In this document: one piece after another, positions 17,553-26,549 of the stretch
Layout: each line of letters starts with the position of its first letter
Position numbering within the stretch: the stretch's first letter is position 1
Source: Desnuesiella massiliensis
GTDB lineage: Bacteria; Bacillota; Clostridia; Clostridiales; Clostridiaceae
Direction of reading: 5' to 3'
Length of the DNA: 64,000 nucleotides
Assembly (NCBI RefSeq): GCF_001403615.1
Contig: NZ_LN879457.1
Location: 1,524,910 to 1,588,909 of the forward strand
Notes under the pieces: generated by a model
The model's database searches: none
What the model was told of the DNA's origin: nothing
The model's input: only the letters and a program-made list of their open reading frames with translations
Translations under genes and position numbers: made by a program

Positions 17553-19394
17553 TTAATAATTCATAAACTGACTTTCATAAAGCTTATGGTAGGCTCCTTT
17601 TTTATCTATAAGCTCCTGATGGCTTCCCGCCTCTATTATTTCTCCACCATTAATTACCATTATAATATCAGCATCTTTAATAGTGCTCAGCCTATGAGCT
17701 ATTATAAAACTTGTACGTCCTTTCATAAGCTTAAGCATAGCCTCTTGAATCTTTAATTCTGTTCTAGTATCCACATTGCTTGTAGCCTCGTCTAATATCA
17801 ATATGGAGGGATTAGCTAAAATGGCTCTAGCTATAGCTAAAAGTTGCCTTTGTCCCTGGCTTAGATTTACCCCCCCATCTAGCAGCATAGTGTCATAGCC
17901 ATGAGGAAGTCTATTTATAAAATGATCTGCATTAGCCATCACTGCAGCTGCTTCCACTTCTTCATCTTTAGCATCTAATCTTCCATATTTAATATTTTCC
18001 TTTATTGTACCTGAGAAAAGATAGGTATCTTGTAATACTATACCAAAGCATTTTCTTAGACTATCCCTTGTATATTCTTTTATGTTTTTTCCATCTATAA
18101 GTATCTCTCCTTGAGACACTTCATAAAATCTTGTAAGCAGATTAACAATAGTAGTTTTCCCAGCTCCTGTGGAACCTACTAAGGCAACATTTATTCCTGC
18201 ATTCACATTAAAATTTATATTCTTTAAAATAGGTTTATCAGCTCTATATGAAAAATTAACTTGATTAAAGGTAACCTCTCCTCTAACATCTTCTAAGATC
18301 TTAGCTTCCTCTACATCTTTAGCTTCTTCATCTTCATCTAGGGTTTCAAATACCCTTTCAGCTCCAGCTACAGCAGATTGTAATGTATTAAATATATTGG
18401 CCAAATCATTTAAAGGTCTAGAGAATTGTCTGGAATAACTTAAAAAGCTTGCTATTATACCTACAGTAATAAGTCCTCTTAAGGCTAAAATTCCTCCCAC
18501 AGAAGCAACTGCTGCGAAGCCTATATTATTAATAACATTCATCAAAGGCATAATATAACCAGACCAAACCTGTGCTTTAATACCTACATGGCATAATTTC
18601 GAGTTTACCTCTTCAAACTGTCCAATTACATTTTCCTCTCGATTAAAGGCCTTTATAACTTGAATGCCGGATATGGCTTCTTCAATATCACCATTTAGCT
18701 TTCCTAGCATTATCTGCTGCTCTTTAAATAACACTTTAGTTTTTCTTGCTATAATATTTGTCATAAAAAACACCATAGGTATAGTGATTATACTAGCAAG
18801 AGTAAGTAATGGGCTAAGAATAATCATCATTATAAAGGCACCCACAATATTTATGGAACTTGACATTAACTGAATAGTAGATTGAGATATAGTAGTACTT
18901 ATATTCTCTATATCATTAGTCAATCTACTCATGACCTCACCATGAGTATGGCTATCAAAAAAAGATACAGGAAGCCTTTGAAGTTTTTGAAAAAGGGTTC
19001 CTCTCAAATTTAAAACAATCCGTTGAGATATTCCAGCCATAATCCAGCCCTGAATAAAATTCATAAAGCTATCAATAAAGTAAGTAATTATAAGTATAAA
19101 AGTGATTATCTTAAGCATATTAAAATCCACTGACATTTTGTTAGAAGACATTGAATCCACAGCTCTTCCTATTAGAAAAGGCACTAATAATCCAAGGCCT
19201 GAGCTCCCTATTATTAAAACTAAAATTGTCATTAATAACTTTCGTTCCTTACCAAAATAGGTCCATAACCTTTTAAAGGTCTCTTTAAAATTTTTCGGTT
19301 TAATCACCGGTGTCATGCCTCTATGCCCTCTAAAATTATTATTGCCGGGCATTCTTATGTTTTCAGAGGGTACATTAGACTTTTTAGTATCCAC
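17553..19394 (-). CDS. multidrug ABC exporter subunit, paralogue without extracellular insert
   Basis: A 613-residue half transporter, clearly paralogous to the 688-residue protein at 13140: similar PK-NFK-T-KRL start after a polar tail, shared FDSHTHGEVMSRLTNDIENI and the IMPLMNVINNIG segment. ATPase motifs are GSTGAGKTT, NLSQGQRQ and ILILDEATSNVD, with catalytic Glu. It lacks the long insert between helices 1 and 2. It overlaps the upstream partner by 11 bases. Exporter substrate unknown. Confidence 0.9.
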   Translation of the reverse strand: MDTKKSNVPSENIRMPGNNNFRGHRGMTPVIKPKNFKETFKRLWTYFGKERKLLMTILVLIIGSSGLGLLVPFLIGRAVDSMSSNKMSVDFNMLKIITFILIITYFIDSFMNFIQGWIMAGISQRIVLNLRGTLFQKLQRLPVSFFDSHTHGEVMSRLTNDIENISTTISQSTIQLMSSSINIVGAFIMMIILSPLLTLASIITIPMVFFMTNIIARKTKVLFKEQQIMLGKLNGDIEEAISGIQVIKAFNREENVIGQFEEVNSKLCHVGIKAQVWSGYIMPLMNVINNIGFAAVASVGGILALRGLITVGIIASFLSYSRQFSRPLNDLANIFNTLQSAVAGAERVFETLDEDEEAKDVEEAKILEDVRGEVTFNQVNFSYRADKPILKNINFNVNAGINVALVGSTGAGKTTIVNLLTRFYEVSQGEILIDGKNIKEYTRDSLRKCFGIVLQDTYLFSGTIKENIKYGRLDAKDEEVEAAAVMANADHFINRLPHGYDTMLLDGGVNLSQGQRQLLAIARAILANPSILILDEATSNVDTRTELKIQEAMLKLMKGRTSFIIAHRLSTIKDADIIMVINGGEIIEAGSHQELIDKKGAYHKLYESQFMNY

Positions 19395-21129
19395 CTAACA
19401 TCTCCTCCTCTCCAATTTGAGAACGGAATATATCTCTATAAACACTGCATCCATTCATCAGCTCTTCATGAGTACCTATTCCCATAACAGAGCCATTATC
19501 TATCACAACTATTCTGTCCGCCCTCATCACAGAAGTAATCCTTTGAGCAATCAATATACAAGTAGTTTTTGATGAGTATTCCTTTAAAGCTCCTCTTATT
19601 TTAGCCTCTGTGGTTACATCCACAGCACTAGTGCAATCATCGAGGATGAGTATTTTGGGCTTTTTAATCAGTGCCCTAGCAATGGAAATTCTCTGTTTCT
19701 GTCCCCCAGAAAGATTCACTCCTCCTTGACCTAATATAGTATTATATCCTTCTGGAAAAGATACTATGAATTCATGTGCCTGAGAAATTTTAGTTACTCT
19801 CTCTAACTCTTCTAAGCTTGCCTCTTCATTTCCCCATTTTATATTCTCTAAAATAGTACCCGTAAATAGCATAGTCTTCTGAGGTACCATAGCTATAATA
19901 TTCCTTAAAATTTTCATATTTATATCTTTTACATCTATACCATCTATTTTTATAGAGCCTGAAATAACATCATAAAATCTTGGTATCAAATTCACTAGGC
20001 TGCTCTTTCCAGCTCCTGTAGATCCTATAATTCCTATGGTTTCTCCCGGATAACATGTAAAAGAGATATTCTTAAGTACAGGTTCTCCTTTAGCTCCACT
20101 ATAAGAAAAGGTCACATTTTCAAAATCCAATCTACCTCTAAACTCTTCTAATTCCTCAGTTTTCTCCTTATCTTTTAAACTATTTTCTTGTAAAAACACC
20201 TCTCCTATACGTTCAGCAGAGGCTTTAGCTCTAATGAACATGGTAAACACATGAGATAACATCATAAGAGAAAATAGAATCTGCGTCATGTAATTAATAA
20301 AAGCGATTATCTGTCCTACCTGCATATTTCCAGTATTAACCCTTATTCCTCCAAACCATATTACGAGAACTATTCCTATATTTATGGTTAAGGTTATAGC
20401 TGGATTAAAAAATGACATCACTCTCATACCCTTAATAGATACTTGGGCTAACTCCTCATTTGCCACCTCAAAGCGGCCTACTTCATAGTTAAATCTGTTA
20501 AAGGCCTTAACCACTCTTATGCCAGCCAAATATTCCCTCATCACAGTATTTATTCTATCTAGAGCCTTTTGTATTTTAATAAAAAAGGGATAACTTACCC
20601 GCATATTAACAAAGATTATAGCAATAATTATAGGTACTACTCCAATAAGCACCAAAGACATAGGTGGATTAATGAATATAGCCATCGCAAGGCTTCCTAT
20701 GCATAAAATTGGTGCCTTCACAAATATTCTCATCATTCCATGAGCAAAATTCTGTACTTGATTTATATCGCTAGTGAGCCTGGTCATAAGAGAGGCCCCT
20801 TGAAAATTATCGATATTCTCAAAAGAAAAACTTTGTATTTTTTTAAATAGATCCACACGCAGCTCACTGCCAAACCTTTGAGAAACATTGCTCGATATAA
20901 TGTTCCGCGCAACTGCAGCTATAGCTCCTATGGCTGTAACAGAAAGCATTATTCCTCCCATATAGAGAACATAATCCATATTTTTAGAATTTACTCCCCT
21001 ATCTATAATTCTAGACATTATGGTAGGCTGCATTAAGTCACATATAGCCTCAACAGTTAAAAACACCAAAGCAAATACATATTTTTTCCAATACATATTA
21101 ATATATTTTTTTAAAAATTCCACTGCCAT
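19384..21129 (-). CDS. multidrug ABC exporter subunit with degenerate ATP site
   Basis: A 581-residue half transporter, paralogous to the one at 15203. Motifs are GSTGAGKSS, NLSGGQKQR and ILILDDCTSAVD, again with Asp in place of the catalytic Glu. The membrane part begins MAVEFLKKYINMYWKKYVFA and includes QPTIMSRIIDRGV. With the 613-residue partner it makes a second heterodimeric exporter. It is the first gene of its operon. No regulator gene is attached to this pair. Confidence 0.9.
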   Translation of the reverse strand: MAVEFLKKYINMYWKKYVFALVFLTVEAICDLMQPTIMSRIIDRGVNSKNMDYVLYMGGIMLSVTAIGAIAAVARNIISSNVSQRFGSELRVDLFKKIQSFSFENIDNFQGASLMTRLTSDINQVQNFAHGMMRIFVKAPILCIGSLAMAIFINPPMSLVLIGVVPIIIAIIFVNMRVSYPFFIKIQKALDRINTVMREYLAGIRVVKAFNRFNYEVGRFEVANEELAQVSIKGMRVMSFFNPAITLTINIGIVLVIWFGGIRVNTGNMQVGQIIAFINYMTQILFSLMMLSHVFTMFIRAKASAERIGEVFLQENSLKDKEKTEELEEFRGRLDFENVTFSYSGAKGEPVLKNISFTCYPGETIGIIGSTGAGKSSLVNLIPRFYDVISGSIKIDGIDVKDINMKILRNIIAMVPQKTMLFTGTILENIKWGNEEASLEELERVTKISQAHEFIVSFPEGYNTILGQGGVNLSGGQKQRISIARALIKKPKILILDDCTSAVDVTTEAKIRGALKEYSSKTTCILIAQRITSVMRADRIVVIDNGSVMGIGTHEELMNGCSVYRDIFRSQIGEEEMLGGY

Positions 21130-21309
21130 AACCTCCCTCTGTTACAAATTGCCTTAACTTAAATTATAGCACAAAATAATTTATTGCTTTTTAAGGTATA
21201 GCTTAAAAATATAAATAAAAATCCTATCCTACCGCAATTTATGTAGTATGAATAATAAATGCTCATTGATAATATGCTATAAAGTATAAACAATATTAGG
21301 AGTGATATT

Positions 21310-21879
21310 ATGAATAAGACTTTAAAAACTATAATTATAATCATAGCCTTGCTGGCAATTATAATAATTCCCATTGCCAGCAGCTATAATGGCTTAGTAT
21401 CTCTAGATCAAAAGGTTAAAGCCTCAGAATCAAATATAGATACTCAGCTTCAAAGGAGGTCAGATTTAATACCTAATTTAGTAGAAACCGTAAAAGGCTA
21501 TGCTTCGCAGGAAAAGCAAATCTTTACAGATATAGCTAATGCCAGAAGCAAGCTAGCAGGCGCACAAAATATTCAAGATAGAGCCAATGCAGATAACGAC
21601 CTTTCTTCAGCATTATCCAGGCTTCTAGTTGTAGTTGAAAGATATCCTGATTTAAAATCTAGTCAAAATTTTAAAGACTTATCCGTAGCATTGGAAGGTA
21701 CAGAAAATAGAATTGCCATAGCAAGGCAGGATTATAATAAAGCAGTAGACACCTACAACACTAGGGTTAGAAGGTTTCCAACTACTATAATTGCAAGTAT
21801 ATTTAGGTTTGAACAAAAACCCTATTACAGGGCTGCTGAAGGAGCAAAAGAAGTTCCTAAGGTAGACTTTACAAAGTAG
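21310..21879 (+). CDS. LemA family protein
   Basis: A 189-residue membrane-anchored helical protein. One N-terminal helix (residues 6-25) is followed by the LemA hallmark SYNGLVSLDQKVKASESNIDTQLQRRSDLIPNLVETVKGYA and later ALEGTENRIAIARQDYNKAVDTYN. The body is expected outside the cell or in the wall zone as a coiled-coil bundle. AGGAGTG precedes ATG at 21310. It is three bases from a TPM-domain gene, the pairing usually seen for LemA. Molecular role unknown in most bacteria. Confidence 0.93.
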   Translation: MNKTLKTIIIIIALLAIIIIPIASSYNGLVSLDQKVKASESNIDTQLQRRSDLIPNLVETVKGYASQEKQIFTDIANARSKLAGAQNIQDRANADNDLSSALSRLLVVVERYPDLKSSQNFKDLSVALEGTENRIAIARQDYNKAVDTYNTRVRRFPTTIIASIFRFEQKPYYRAAEGAKEVPKVDFTK

Positions 21880-21882
21880 CTT

Positions 21883-22701
21883 ATGAAAAAAATTAGTAGA
21901 GTCTATAAATTATTCCTTAGTGTCATAGCTCTAGTGTTATTACTTGGCTTTATCTCTGCTAAGGCCGAGGTGAAATTTCCATCACCTACTAATCTTAAAT
22001 ATGTAAATGATTATGTAGGCGTTTTAGATCAATCAGTAAAAGAGTATTTAGTTTCTCTAGGAAAAGAACTAGAAGATAAAACCGGAGCTCAATCCGTAGT
22101 GGTTATCATCAAATCCTTAGAAGGCAGAGATGTAGAATCCTATGCAAATGAACTTTTTAGAACTTGGGGTATAGGTCAAAAGGATAAAGATAATGGTCTT
22201 TTGATGTTGGTGGCTATAAATGATAGAAAGTGGAGAGTAGAAGTGGGAAGAGGTCTTGAAGGTGCTGTTACAGATATTTACTCTTCAAGAGTCATGAATG
22301 AAATTGCAAAACCAGCCTTTAGAAATGAAAATTACGGTGAAGGTATCAAAAATGCCTATTCCATCTTTGCAGACAGCATTGCCAAAGAATATAATGTTAA
22401 CTTAGAAAAAAATATTAAAGTAAAACTTCCAAGTAACCAGAATAAAGGATATATTCAAACTATAAATCCTACTTTTTTCTTTATAATCATTGGTCTTATA
22501 GTATTAGACCTTATTTTTAATAGAGGAAGAGTTCTAAGGCTTATTATAAAAGCATTGTTTTGGAGCTCCTTCTGGGGCGGCAGAGGCGGAAGACCTGGAG
22601 GAGGCTTTGGCGGTGGTGACTCTGGTGGCAATTCTGGTGGCGGTTTTGGGGGCTTCGGCGGAGGCTCCTCTGGTGGTGGCGGGTCTTCTGGAGATTGGTA
22701 A
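21883..22701 (+). CDS. TPM domain protein with glycine-rich tail
   Basis: A 272-residue protein with an N-terminal signal peptide (residues 1-27), a TPM domain (about 35-165; YVNDYVGVLDQSVKEYL, AQSVVVIIKSLEGRD, FRTWGIGQKDKDNGLLMLVA), a membrane helix near residues 195-212, and a C-terminal Gly/Ser repeat tail. This is the YgcG-like architecture. TPM domains have been linked to phosphatase activity and photosystem repair in plants; the bacterial role is unclear. It directly follows lemA and probably shares its mRNA. Confidence 0.9.
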   Translation: MKKISRVYKLFLSVIALVLLLGFISAKAEVKFPSPTNLKYVNDYVGVLDQSVKEYLVSLGKELEDKTGAQSVVVIIKSLEGRDVESYANELFRTWGIGQKDKDNGLLMLVAINDRKWRVEVGRGLEGAVTDIYSSRVMNEIAKPAFRNENYGEGIKNAYSIFADSIAKEYNVNLEKNIKVKLPSNQNKGYIQTINPTFFFIIIGLIVLDLIFNRGRVLRLIIKALFWSSFWGGRGGRPGGGFGGGDSGGNSGGGFGGFGGGSSGGGGSSGDW

Positions 22702-22702
22702 C

Positions 22703-22731
22703 AAATAAAAGTTGCGAAGCAACTTTTATTT
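22703..22731 (+). terminator. terminator of the lemA-TPM operon
   Basis: A perfect 13-base stem (22703-22715 and 22719-22731) with a GAA loop immediately after the TPM stop codon. The 3' arm itself is T-rich. Confidence 0.75.
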
Positions 22732-22732
22732 A

Positions 22733-22763
22733 ATTCACAATGCACAGAGCACAATTCACAATG
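22733..22763. repeat. short direct repeat ATTCACAATG
   Basis: ATTCACAATG occurs at 22733-22742 and 22754-22763, with two CACA/GCACA units between. Similar spacer repeats are scattered in clostridial intergenic DNA. It sits between two terminators and encodes nothing obvious. Confidence 0.4.
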
Positions 22764-22766
22764 ATT

Positions 22767-22794
22767 GAAAAAAGCGACTCCCGCCGCTTTTTTC
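22767..22794. terminator. bidirectional intrinsic terminator
   Basis: A 10-base stem (GAAAAAAGCG at 22767-22776 with its complement at 22785-22794) and an 8-base loop, with A and T runs on both sides. It serves the GNAT gene on the minus strand and backs up the TPM terminator on the plus strand. Confidence 0.75.
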
Positions 22795-22826
22795 TTATTT
22801 TATATCCTATGATAGATAAATAGATG

Positions 22827-23669
22827 CTATAGTTGCTTTTTATAAGCATAAATAGTCTCTTTGTCTCTAAAACCCACTCTTTCATATAATCTCTGAGCGC
22901 CTAAGTTTTTTACTCTAACGCTGGTAGATATCTCTTTCACATCATCAGAAATTAAATCCTCAATAGCCCTATTAAGTAATATGCTACCATAACCCTTATC
23001 TCTTTTATCTTGTCTAACATGCAGCAGTACTAATTCACCCTTCTTTTTATCCTTAGTTTTCTCATAGTATACATAACCTACAACCTGATTTTCAGAAATG
23101 GCCAAAAGCAAGGTATGATATTCACTTATTTGATCTATCAATTCTTCTAAAGAAAAAAAGGTTTCCTTTGGGTGGACTAGACTTAGCCCTTCCTTATGCA
23201 TAGAATCATAAGGTTTTAAATCAACTAATAAATCCTTGTCCTGCCGTATAAATAAATTCTTATTATAAATCATAGTTTTTTCGGCATTATATAGTTCATA
23301 TCCACTACTTTCATACCAATTGCTGCATAATTTATTATCTTCAAAGAAAGCTACCCTTAGTTCCTCTATATAGGTTGGTAAATTCCTTAACATCTCTTCA
23401 TAAATTTTATCTGCGTATTCATTAAAGTAATCCTCTATTATAATAGGCCCTAGAGGTCTCGCAAGCTTTTGATCCTTTGATATATAAGTACCTAAACAAC
23501 CCACAATTTTTCCTTCTTCTACGCATAAGATAAAATTACTTTTATCCATTTCTTCAATTTCATTATAATTTTGTGGTATCCAAGCTATAAAATATTCCTT
23601 TCTATTATTGTAATCAAATAAAAACTTAGTTAACTCTTTTTCATATTGTTCATTCATTTTTGTAAGCAT
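22827..23669 (-). CDS. GNAT family N-acetyltransferase
   Basis: A roughly 280-residue protein with a C-terminal GNAT domain: the acetyl-CoA loop RQDKRDKGYGSILLNRAIEDL and VRVKNLGAQRLYERVGF are clear. The N-terminal half (FILCVEEGKIVGCLGTY, LPTYIEELRVAFFEDN) looks like a second, degenerate GNAT fold. The upstream ATG at 23678 touches the GGAG site, so I prefer ATG at 23669, nine bases away from it. The acetyl acceptor is unknown. It is monocistronic. Confidence 0.85.
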   Translation of the reverse strand: MLTKMNEQYEKELTKFLFDYNNRKEYFIAWIPQNYNEIEEMDKSNFILCVEEGKIVGCLGTYISKDQKLARPLGPIIIEDYFNEYADKIYEEMLRNLPTYIEELRVAFFEDNKLCSNWYESSGYELYNAEKTMIYNKNLFIRQDKDLLVDLKPYDSMHKEGLSLVHPKETFFSLEELIDQISEYHTLLLAISENQVVGYVYYEKTKDKKKGELVLLHVRQDKRDKGYGSILLNRAIEDLISDDVKEISTSVRVKNLGAQRLYERVGFRDKETIYAYKKQL

Positions 23670-23809
23670 TCTCTCCATCTCCTTTTTATAAATTTTAAGC
23701 TTTTAATTATTTTTGATTAAAGTATTTTTTATTTCACCCCTTCCACGCTTGTTTATATAAATTGCATAATATTATAATTTGAATTTTAGGAAATTTCAAC
23801 TATTTTATC

Positions 23810-26038
23810 TTATTTAATGAATACACTCTTTTCACCAGTATAATAAATAGTTAAATGATGGAGCGCTCTTGTGCAAGCTACGTATAAAAGCCTTCTGTCT
23901 ATTTCACTCTTATAATTATTATCAGAAGCATTATACATAATAACTGCATCAAATTCTAATCCTTTAGCTAAATAGGAAGGCATCACTAATACTCCCTTTT
24001 TAATTTCACTATCTGTATCCTTCAGCATTTTAACCTCTACTAAGCTTCTTAATCTTTCTTCAGCACCTTTAGCTTCCTTCTTTGTCTTACATATAACTGA
24101 AATAGACTCATAGCCTTTTTTATAAAGCAGATTAATCTCTTCAGCTATACTATGATCCAAGGAATGTATGTTTTCCTTAAAGATTACCCTAGGCTCTGAT
24201 TCATGCCTTTCAAAAGATATTATCTCCTGTTCATCTTTCAATAGCTTATTAGTAAAAGAATTGATTTCATAAGAAGCTCTAAAGCTTTTTTTCATAAAAA
24301 GCTTTGTGGTTTTTCTTTTATTTAAGATTCGTGCTATGCTGTCATATGCTTCAATGTTTCCTGATCTTTCAAGGCTCTGGTTAAAATCTCCCAATACAGT
24401 ATACCTTGCTTCTTTAAATAAAAGTTTAAATACCTGATATTGAAGGGGATAGTAGTCCTGAGCCTCGTCTATGACCACCTGCTTAATTTCAGAAAAGCTA
24501 TCATTCCCCTCTAATTTTAATTTCATATAAATAAGGGGGGCGCAATCCTCATAATTAATATTATTTTTTAAAAGGTTTATTTCTGTATAATTAATTATTT
24601 CCTCTATATTATATGGCAGCTTTAAACCTTCCACTAATTTGAAAAAGAGCCTCTTATTTTTAAATAGTAGTTTATATAATTCCATGTAATCCACCTTTGT
24701 GAATCCCCTCAAATGCTCCATAAAAACCTTAGCTTCCTTAACTGCCATAAGTCTAGCAAAAGATTTTATTTCAAGTATATGATTTCCACACCTTTCTACT
24801 ACTTTTTCAATTTTTTCAAGTCTGCTGCTTCTTAAAGGATGAATTTTATTTAGTATCATGTTCTCCATTCTTTTAAGCCTTTTGGCTATAGGCATATTAA
24901 TCTTATTATCAAGAAAAAAATTTCTTAAATTTTGTCTTATTTCTATAACCTTTCCATCATAATATATATCTTGAAAATCAATAATATATTTCTCATAATA
25001 TTCTATTAATCTATCTAAAAGTTTAACAAATTCTAGGGAACCTTTAAATTCTATAGAATTCTTTTTAAGCATAAATCCTTCCTGTTCTTGCGATAAAATT
25101 AATTTTTCCAATTGAGTTTCTCTAGTCTCAACTATATACTCTTTTGAAATAATTTTTTCAATAATCTCATTAAAGGTTATTTGCTCTACATTTTCTTCTC
25201 CTAGCTCTGGAAGAACACTTGAAATATATTTACTAAAAATGCCATTAGGTGAAATAATTATTATATTATTTGTGCTTAACTTAGAGCTTAATCCCTCATA
25301 AAGCAAAAAGGCAATTCTATGCAAAGCTATAGAAGTTTTTCCGCTGCCCGCTACTCCTTGAACAATTAAAAGCTCATTTTCCATATCTCTAATAATTATG
25401 TCTTGCTCCTTTTGTATGGTTTCTACTATGCTCCTCATCTTTTGAGAAGAATTTTTACTTAATACTTCCTGCAAAATTTCATCATTAATTTTTATACTGC
25501 TGTCAAAGAAATATTTAAGCTTGGATTTTTCTATCTTATACTGCCTTTTAAGCAAAACCCCTCCCTCTATTATTCCTATTGGTGATTTATAGCTTCCTTT
25601 TCCTAGTTCACAACGATAAAATATACTAGAAATAGGTGCTCTCCAATCATAAATATAAATTTCATCCGTATTTTGATCTATCAAATTGTAAGTTCCTACA
25701 TAAATCTTCTCAGTATCATAGCCTTTTTCTGCAAAATCAAATCGTCCAAAATAAGGGGTGTTAAGCATTTTATTATATTTCTCTAAACTCTTTATTACGC
25801 TGCTATAATTCCTAGTTTCTCTACTAACTTCAGAAAGATAATGTATTGTTTCTGGTATCCTGTCAACATCATCTGAAAAGTGAACCCCCTCTTCCCACAT
25901 CTCCCTTCGTGATGCAATAAGATCTCTTGTTTTATTCTCTAAATTATCTTTCTCTTTTTCCAATTCCCTCTCAATAACTTCTAAAGTTCTTTGAAGATAC
26001 AGATTCTCTTCTTTTTGATTTTGTTCAAAATTACTCAT
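23810..26038 (-). CDS. helD: HelD-like UvrD/Rep-type ATPase (RNA polymerase recycling)
   Basis: A 742-residue superfamily 1 ATPase. An N-terminal coiled coil (EENLYLQRTLEVIERELEKE) is followed by Walker A VQGVAGSGKTSIALHRIAFL, motif II VIDEAQDYYPLQY, and C-terminal VACTRALHHLTIYY. This is the layout of HelD, which binds RNA polymerase and releases stalled complexes rather than unwinding DNA. The frame is open 61 codons further upstream, but ATG at 26038 has an AAGGAG site and lies downstream of a consensus promoter, so I use it. Length is close to the 774 residues of Bacillus HelD. Confidence 0.88.
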   Translation of the reverse strand: MSNFEQNQKEENLYLQRTLEVIERELEKEKDNLENKTRDLIASRREMWEEGVHFSDDVDRIPETIHYLSEVSRETRNYSSVIKSLEKYNKMLNTPYFGRFDFAEKGYDTEKIYVGTYNLIDQNTDEIYIYDWRAPISSIFYRCELGKGSYKSPIGIIEGGVLLKRQYKIEKSKLKYFFDSSIKINDEILQEVLSKNSSQKMRSIVETIQKEQDIIIRDMENELLIVQGVAGSGKTSIALHRIAFLLYEGLSSKLSTNNIIIISPNGIFSKYISSVLPELGEENVEQITFNEIIEKIISKEYIVETRETQLEKLILSQEQEGFMLKKNSIEFKGSLEFVKLLDRLIEYYEKYIIDFQDIYYDGKVIEIRQNLRNFFLDNKINMPIAKRLKRMENMILNKIHPLRSSRLEKIEKVVERCGNHILEIKSFARLMAVKEAKVFMEHLRGFTKVDYMELYKLLFKNKRLFFKLVEGLKLPYNIEEIINYTEINLLKNNINYEDCAPLIYMKLKLEGNDSFSEIKQVVIDEAQDYYPLQYQVFKLLFKEARYTVLGDFNQSLERSGNIEAYDSIARILNKRKTTKLFMKKSFRASYEINSFTNKLLKDEQEIISFERHESEPRVIFKENIHSLDHSIAEEINLLYKKGYESISVICKTKKEAKGAEERLRSLVEVKMLKDTDSEIKKGVLVMPSYLAKGLEFDAVIMYNASDNNYKSEIDRRLLYVACTRALHHLTIYYTGEKSVFIK

Positions 26039-26070
26039 TTTAGCACTCTCCTTAAATTTTATAAAAACAC

Positions 26071-26100
26071 TTGACAGGGCTATTAACTTTATGCTATGAT
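26071..26100 (+). promoter_or_regulatory. possible plus-strand sigma-A promoter
   Basis: TTGACA (26071-26076), an 18-base spacer and TATGAT (26095-26100) on the plus strand, pointing away from helD. No plus-strand gene follows before 26892; a hairpin at 26228-26248 could end a transcript of about 150 bases antisense to the helD leader. It could be chance. Confidence 0.4.
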
Positions 26101-26155
26101 AATTATGTGATTTAAGATAATATGATATACTTGCTTTAAATGTGTCTAAAATTAA

Positions 26156-26192
26156 ATTATACTCCAAAGTAATATTGATGTAAATATTACTT
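26156..26192 (-). promoter_or_regulatory. helD promoter with overlapping palindrome
   Basis: Read on the minus strand, TTTACA (26184-26179), 17 bases and TATAAT (26161-26156) give a near-consensus sigma-A promoter about 120 bases before the helD start. A perfect 10-base inverted repeat with a 6-base spacer (26167-26176 and 26183-26192) overlaps the -35 box and could bind a repressor. No candidate regulator is adjacent. Confidence 0.55.
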
Positions 26193-26227
26193 TTATTAAA
26201 TTTGAATTTATATTTTTGCATAATAAA

Positions 26228-26248
26228 AGGTCAGCATTTTGCTGACCT
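26228..26248 (-). terminator. terminator after the Spo0E-like gene
   Basis: A 9-base stem (AGGTCAGCA with its complement) and a TTT loop, followed on the minus strand by TTTTATTA. It lies just beyond the Spo0E-like gene stop at 26267. Confidence 0.75.
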
Positions 26249-26266
26249 CTTTAAATTTATAAGCTT

Positions 26267-26455
26267 CTATTCATTTTTTCGGGTTTTTATCTTCTCTTCT
26301 AAAAATTCGTTATATCTGTTTAGCGCTGCGTTTAGAACTTTACTAGCAGCCACCACTTCTGGATTAATTAAATTTCCATTCTTAGTATTAATTAAATACT
26401 CTAATTTTTCTCTTAAAATTTCTACATCTTTTAATAGATCTTCTATCTCACTCAT
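26267..26455 (-). CDS. Spo0E-like aspartyl-phosphate phosphatase family protein
   Basis: A 62-residue helical protein: MSEIEDLLKDVEILREKLEY, then INTKNGNLINPEVVAASKVLNAALNRY. Spacing and the NPEVV-x-AS-x-x-LN segment match the two-helix hairpin of Spo0E family proteins, which dephosphorylate Spo0A~P and hold back sporulation. The family motif SQELD appears here as SKVLN, with Asn in place of the conserved Asp, so phosphatase activity is uncertain. The ribosome binding site is part of an inverted repeat (26463-26510). It probably follows the 38-residue membrane peptide on one mRNA. Confidence 0.7.
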   Translation of the reverse strand: MSEIEDLLKDVEILREKLEYLINTKNGNLINPEVVAASKVLNAALNRYNEFLEEKIKTRKNE

Positions 26456-26462
26456 AAAAAAA

Positions 26463-26510
26463 CCTCCATTAAACCATATTCTTAATAACTATAGTTTTCC
26501 CAATGGAGAT
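26463..26510 (-). promoter_or_regulatory. inverted repeat covering the Spo0E-like ribosome binding site
   Basis: AATGGAG next to the start of the Spo0E-like gene can pair with CTCCATT about 31 bases upstream, with further A-T pairs outside. A T-run follows the 3' arm directly before ATG. It could mask the ribosome binding site or act as a weak terminator between the membrane peptide and the Spo0E-like gene. Confidence 0.4.
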
Positions 26511-26549
26511 TTTTTATTTCACTATTTAGATTTTTTTATATAATTTTTA

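Noticed and set aside
21159..21374. 71-codon hydrophobic frame antisense to the start of lemA
   Set aside because: It overlaps the lemA ribosome binding site and membrane helix on the other strand, and its composition reflects AT-rich DNA.
22455..22754. Proline-rich open frame antisense to the TPM gene
   Set aside because: It is the reverse complement of the Gly-rich tail of the TPM protein, has no ribosome binding site, and runs through both a coding region and a terminator.
22733..22763. CRISPR-like short repeat
   Set aside because: There are only two copies of a 10-base unit with an 11-base spacer and no cas gene nearby.
26039..26221. 61-codon N-terminal extension of HelD
   Set aside because: The extension would run through the helD promoter and palindrome; ATG at 26038 has a strong ribosome binding site and a family-like N-terminal coiled coil.
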